Origin: Cyrtodaria siliqua
Taxonomy: Eukaryota; Mollusca; Bivalvia; Adapedonta; Hiatellidae
DNA length: 64,000 nucleotides
Direction of reading: 5' to 3'
Assembly: GCA_037043455.1 (NCBI GenBank)
Contig: JAWPHD010000091.1
Coordinates: forward strand, 434,001-498,000
A program made the position numbers and the translations under genes. Shown in pieces: positions 63,401-64,000 of the stretch; the first letter of the stretch is position 1, and every line of letters starts with the position of its first letter. The notes beneath the pieces were generated by a model. It saw only the letters and a program-made list of their open reading frames with translations, did not search any database and had not been told where the DNA came from.

Positions 63401-64000
63401 GCGGCAAAGTTATTTTACGGATTGCGAATTCAACATTTTAACGGAAAAATCTAAGTAAAAAGGGGGGATAATTCAGGTAACATATAAGACAGAGTTATGG
63501 TTCTTGTTATATAACATTGTGTAATGACAATAAACATGACTGTGTGACAAGTTTAAAAGCTTTCCGACAATTTTTTTTGAGAAATGAGGAAAAGCAAAAA
63601 CTTTAACCAAAACTTCAACCAAAATGTCAAAACATAAAAACAGATGGACGGATAGACGGAAATCGCCAAAATATAAGCCTGGATTTTTTAAGCAATCCAG
63701 TTTAAAATATTGATGCTGAACTGAATGCTAGATGCAATTTTCTTGCATACCGAATCAGATAAAGTAATCTGGGTTTACATGAGTGATGGAAAGCCTGATC
63801 TTACATATGGGGGCAGATAAAAATCACACTCACCAACAATGTTGTCCAATAAAAATGCAAAACGTGGTTCTACGGAATCTGCAGAGGTCTTATACTACAC
63901 AGGAGGCAATAATGTTATATTTCTGATATAAAACACGAGACAACTGACCTGAGTTTTTGGGATACTCATGATACCCAAGTTGAGAGTCTGTGTTTAATCC
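45411..64000 (-). CDS. RCC1L: RCC1L/WBSCR16-like mitochondrial RCC1-repeat protein, nine exons, 5' part off window
   Basis: Join, high to low: 64000-63949, 63283-63128, 58010-57944, 57355-57304, 54067-53983, 51453-51184, 48878-48705, 46677-46592, 45488-45411. This gives 1020 bp, 339 residues and a TGA. All introns are GT-AG with phases 1,1,2,0,1,1,1,0. The product reads through RCC1 propeller blades: GLNTDSQLG, ACGRAHSVFLT, GNNAYGQCGRP, CGQDHTLFLTSSGEVYSCG, GWGNSEYHQLA, HAYVWGFGILGKGP, CGMSHFAALT, YTWGKGKHGCLG and CGVDHMVALC. The GNNAYGQCGR, FGWGNSEY.QLA and WGFGILGKGP blocks are characteristic of vertebrate RCC1L (WBSCR16), which is about 460 residues; so roughly the N-terminal quarter (with any mitochondrial targeting sequence) lies beyond 64000. 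Known role of the family: inner-mitochondrial-membrane protein linked to mitoribosome assembly and OPA1 nucleotide exchange. A small Gly/Asp/Lys-rich insertion (GDTKGDKGDKG) lies in one loop. The introns are packed with mobile elements. Confidence 0.93.
45900..45980 (-). mobile_element. tRNA-like SINE head, minus strand
   Basis: Read on the minus strand: TGGCCGAATGGTTAACGATG then GCAGGTTCGAATCCTGG (intact B-box). It lies in RCC1L intron 8. Confidence 0.5.
46190..46375. mobile_element. Palindromic foldback MITE, copy 1
   Basis: Arms: 'aagaatctttcctgggtatc', 'ggaattccaacctgaggtat', 'aagtgttttta' against the inverse at 46300-46372. The central part contains two tandem 'ggaaccgaggctct' blocks. 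It matches 50825-50990. Confidence 0.75.
46592..46677 (-). CDS. RCC1L: RCC1L-like exon h
   Basis: Acceptor TACTTCCAG, donor GTATGT, exit phase 0. It encodes DTGDIYTWGKGKHGCLGLPK and TYQQYFPLK. Confidence 0.93.
46955..47062 (-). mobile_element. tRNA-like SINE head, minus strand
   Basis: Minus strand: 'ggccatgtggtttaatagag', 'tctctgacttgga', and a B-box-like GGGTTTGAGTCC near 46990. It lies in RCC1L intron 7's neighbourhood, between exons h and g. Confidence 0.5.
47141..47486 (+). mobile_element. Mutator-like TIR element, partial copy
   Basis: It matches 30945-31232 in the same direction (for example 'aaaacatgccatttagtgca', 'ttggttgaatttag', 'gtcagatcctatagcggaga'). The right terminus is 'tgattttattgagactgg'. 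The left half with the tRNA module is missing. Confidence 0.75.
47574..47680. repeat. Inverted repeat near 47.6 kb
   Basis: 'aatatagtccgtggtgtg' is inverted at 'cacaccacggctatatat', and 'taatggcaca' at 'tgtgccattta'. Confidence 0.6.
48010..48115. repeat. 36-bp tandem repeat, about 2.5 copies
   Basis: 'gtgccgattttctataatcc' plus 'ataatggcacagt' repeats, and the third copy is shortened. Confidence 0.8.
48196..48669. mobile_element. Tc1/mariner-like MITE
   Basis: Inverted ends TACTGAAAGGAAAAAGAAAC and 'gtttctttttcctttcagta', flanked by TA, extend to GCATAAT. It lies in RCC1L intron 7, beside exon g (48705). Confidence 0.85.
48705..48878 (-). CDS. RCC1L: RCC1L-like exon g
   Basis: Acceptor TTTTTCAG, donor GTACTT. 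It encodes DKGHAYVWGFGILGKGPKAD through VKCGMSHFAALT. Confidence 0.94.
49272..49495. mobile_element. MITE with TTAGCCCTTTCGCTGCCA ends
   Basis: The left end 'ttagccctttcgctgcca' pairs with the right end 'tggcggtgaaagagtcaa'. The interior 'gatcaacatgcacag' and 'gcaggctgatcatgattta' echo the TTAACCCTTAACC family but form a separate type. Confidence 0.65.
49541..50032. mobile_element. Tc1/mariner-like MITE, opposite orientation
   Basis: It has the same inverted ends (TACTGAAAAGAAAAAGAAAC) as 48196-48669, and the interior is reversed relative to that copy. The two inverted copies lie 0.9 kb apart in one intron region. Confidence 0.85.
50236..50345 (-). mobile_element. SINE fragment, minus strand
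   Basis: 'gggtagaaccagtactgtat' (reverse of the SINE core), with 'ggccatatatgatgg' as in 26585-26765. Confidence 0.5.
50640..50830. repeat. Inverted-end repeat with GCATACCGGA termini
   Basis: 'cttgcataccggacaagg' near 50651 is inverted as 'catccggtatgcaggaa' near 50740. Relatives with the same ends occur near 46430 and 63742. Confidence 0.55.
50825..50990. mobile_element. Palindromic foldback MITE, copy 2
   Basis: Nearly perfect arms of about 75 bases: 'aagaatctatcatgggtatt', 'ggaaattccaaccctcggta' and 'taagtgttttaatcggaacc' with their inverses. The loop is short ('tcggcagagcc'). Confidence 0.85.
51184..51453 (-). CDS. RCC1L: RCC1L-like exon f
   Basis: Acceptor TTCTTACAG, donor GTAAAC; 270 bp, the largest exon. 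It includes GRPTKVGGD, DCVLALSDSGDVFGWGNSEY and SVPRHLPIKDCGKVLKVAAG. Confidence 0.95.
52660..53135. repeat. About 160-bp degenerate tandem repeat
   Basis: 'aaggggccataattctgt', 'gtgtgaagttttaatccagt', 'atgtaaagtac' and 'tctaatgatgc' recur two to three times. It is intronic in the RCC1L-like gene. Confidence 0.7.
53305..53522. mobile_element. TTAA-flanked MITE with CCCTTAACC ends, copy 1
   Basis: TTAA borders are at 53305-53308 and 53519-53522. Ends CCCTTAACCGCC and 'gcgggtttaggg' are inverted. The interior 'gcaggctgatctgggtttac' and 'aaaggggtgttttggggg' is shared with 55578-55740 and, inverted, 56966-57187. TTAA and CCC...GGG ends suggest a piggyBac-like origin. Confidence 0.8.
53676..53949. 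mobile_element. TTAA-flanked MITE with AAAGGGACA ends
   Basis: TTAA at both borders; ends AAAGGGACACACTCCAATCT and 'agattgtcgtgagtctcttt'. It is of the same broad type as 17190-17678 and 56186-56508. Confidence 0.75.
53983..54067 (-). CDS. RCC1L: RCC1L-like exon e
   Basis: Acceptor CCACCAG, donor GTAACT. It encodes VICGQDHTLFLTSSGEVYSC and GLGADGQT, a full blade core. Confidence 0.92.
54672..54990. mobile_element. GGCC-ended MITE, copy 2 (inverse of 13183-13500)
   Basis: It contains 'gtggcccgaccgaccctatt' on one side and 'tatttttttggcctta' on the other, with the interior 'atttatcacaatatatcgag' shared with copy 1. Confidence 0.75.
55288..55530. repeat. 122-bp tandem duplication with poly-A
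   Basis: Two units contain 'aaggggatggtcctcctcga', 'cccctcgtacatcattggac' and 'ggggagaataaatgg', then an A run, then 'aacccaagcagga'. The A runs differ in length (27 against 14), and the rest is nearly identical. Confidence 0.9.
55578..55740. mobile_element. CCCTTAACC MITE, copy 2 (internally shortened)
   Basis: Same ends as 53305-53522. A central piece between 'ggggaaatga' and 'cgcaggctgatctggg' is deleted. Confidence 0.75.
56186..56508. mobile_element. TTAA-flanked MITE with AAAGGGACACA ends
   Basis: TTAA at 56186-56189 and 56505-56508. Ends AAAGGGACACATGACAATCT and 'aagattaccgtgtgtcccttt' are inverted. Confidence 0.8.
56966..57187. mobile_element. CCCTTAACC MITE, copy 3 (inverted)
   Basis: TTAACCCTTAACCCGCTAAA at the left, 'agcggggtaagggctaa' at the right. 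The interior palindrome is 'cccagatcagcctgc' / 'gcaggctgatctggg'. Confidence 0.8.
57304..57355 (-). CDS. RCC1L: RCC1L-like exon d
   Basis: A 52-bp exon with acceptor TTCAG and donor GTAAGA. It encodes HKVSNIQKIEDLPSDISK (the first His is shared with exon c). It is too short to appear as an ORF, and phases 2 and 0 fit both neighbours. Confidence 0.85.
57408..57692. mobile_element. GGCC-ended MITE, copy 3
   Basis: The left end 'ggccaaataaaattatgtgt' with 'ggttcc' is inverted as 'ggaaccacacatatac' and 'atttggcc'. It lies between exons d and c. Confidence 0.75.
57944..58010 (-). CDS. RCC1L: RCC1L-like exon c
   Basis: Acceptor 'tgtatttcag', donor GTAAGA, exit phase 2. It encodes VYTQGNNAYGQCGRPAVEGE then IF. 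Confidence 0.9.
58533..58600 (+). repeat. tRNA-like sequence at the head of a satellite
   Basis: TGTGGTCTAGAGGTAGTATG (A-box region), loop context TTGCATTGCAA, and 'aggttgcaggttctggcac' in the place of the T-arm. The B-box is decayed, so it is not a functional tRNA. Confidence 0.5.
58577..59118. repeat. 42-bp satellite, about 13 copies
   Basis: The unit reads 'gttgcaggtcctggcacaga', 'tcattgtgtgacctcgtgac', 'ct'. A period of 42 keeps a frame open, which explains two frames of about 70-96 codons. The first unit overlaps the 3' half of the tRNA-like sequence. It lies in RCC1L intron 2. Confidence 0.92.
59303..60161 (+). mobile_element. Mutator-like TIR element, full copy
   Basis: Long inverted ends (CAATATCATTAAAA... 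and ...ttttaatgggattg) show the same inner blocks as 30143-31232. The flanks CTCAAAATT and CTGAACATT match at seven of nine bases, a decayed 9-bp target duplication. The tRNA-like module is inside on the plus strand at about 59735-59960 (CTTAGCTCAGTCGGTAGCGC; GGTTCAACCCC; tail 'acagacattgtctcattcaa'). Confidence 0.85.
60172..60600. mobile_element. Repeat-family copy without the SINE
   Basis: Matches both halves of 12380-13180 but lacks the 215-bp SINE found there, so it serves as an empty-site comparison. Confidence 0.5.
60735..62710. repeat. 29-bp satellite, interrupted
   Basis: The unit reads 'ataaagtatcaggcatcacc' plus 'atactattg', about 25 copies at 60735-61531 and about 9 more, increasingly diverged, at 62366-62710. 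The 834-bp insert at 61532-62365 splits the array. Confidence 0.95.
61532..62365. mobile_element. hAT-like non-autonomous element inside the 29-bp satellite
   Basis: Inverted ends CAGGGAGTACGTTATAGGGA and 'ccctatgacgtactccctg' continue into AGAAACGGG and the inverse. The flanking direct repeat is ATAAAGT (7 bp), or GATAAAGT (8 bp) if the terminal G is shared; hAT elements make 8-bp duplications. The interior has two diverged direct copies of about 200 bp (61676-61865 and 61880-62068, for example 'cttgacaaagataaatatgt'). Confidence 0.85.
62826..63017. mobile_element. Foldback MITE built of nested hairpins
   Basis: Outer arms 'tcacagaaaagatgttgctg' and 'atcagcaacatgttttctgtga' enclose a perfect hairpin (GATGTCGCCCTCAAC / GTTGAGGGCGACATC) and then repeats of 'gacatcagtcacggcctcaa' with 'cggttgagg'. 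It lies 111 bases from exon b of RCC1L on the intron side. Confidence 0.8.
63128..63283 (-). CDS. RCC1L: RCC1L-like exon b
   Basis: Acceptor 'catatacag', donor GTTAGT. It encodes RVLDYIIEPVPVAIPYP, the GDKGDKG insertion and VIQVACGRAHSVFLTQNR. Confidence 0.92.
63949..64000 (-). CDS. RCC1L: RCC1L-like exon a (cut by window edge)
   Basis: It encodes GLNTDSQLGYHEYPKNS and ends in phase 1 at donor GTCAGT. The GLN.DSQLG block aligns with the RCC1L family. Confidence 0.85.

Overview
The window looks like nuclear DNA of a lophotrochozoan animal, most probably a bivalve mollusc. It is AT-rich, gene-poor, spliced with GT-AG introns, and crowded with repeats of mollusc-like types (tRNA-derived SINEs, short inverted-repeat elements, degenerate repeat clusters ending in runs of 'gacgga'). 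The bivalve assignment is inference from repeat style and one animal gene, not from a database match. No bacterial, phage, CRISPR or operon structure is visible.

Three protein-coding loci are well supported. (1) At the left edge (1-704, +) is the 3' end of an open frame. It encodes a Gly/Ser/Pro/Glu-rich repetitive protein with a basic, helical-looking C-terminus. (2) At 28911-29870 (+) is an apparently intronless gene for a 319-residue secreted, very acidic protein with a Gly/Ser-rich heptad-repeat region and an aromatic C-terminus. (3) From the right edge down to 45411 (-) lie nine exons, the last 339 residues, of an RCC1L/WBSCR16-type mitochondrial RCC1 beta-propeller protein. All eight introns are GT-AG, the phases agree throughout, and the terminal exon with its stop codon is present. 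Weaker coding evidence: a LINE reverse-transcriptase C-terminal remnant (38612-38971, -), an orphan exon inside a 4.5-kb inverted-repeat element (6887-7255, -), and a possible two-exon 58-residue micro-gene (16397-16866, -).

Layout. 1-0.9 kb: repetitive-protein gene end. 0.9-6.1 kb: mostly featureless, with one TA-flanked MITE. 6.1-10.66 kb: foldback-like element with subterminal arrays. 10.7-20.4 kb: microsatellites, tRNA-like sequences, degenerate repeats and nested MITEs. 21.6-23.8 kb: two interleaved tandem arrays. 24-28.8 kb: SINE pieces and anonymous DNA. 28.9-30 kb: acidic-protein gene. 30.1-31.2 kb: Mutator-like TIR element with target-site duplication. 32.3-32.8 kb: long TTAA-flanked foldback. 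34.4-35.9 kb: very homogeneous 43-bp satellite. 36.6-43.3 kb: degenerate tandem clusters and a LINE remnant. 44.7-64 kb: RCC1L, whose introns hold most MITE classes and two satellites, one of them split by an 834-bp hAT-like insertion.

The genes show no evident functional linkage. I find no convincing new biochemical system. The most unusual material is the mobile DNA (two element types sharing one tRNA-like module, a satellite that seems to have grown out of a tRNA-like sequence, a 4.5-kb element with paired-motif arms) and the two rapidly evolving repetitive proteins.
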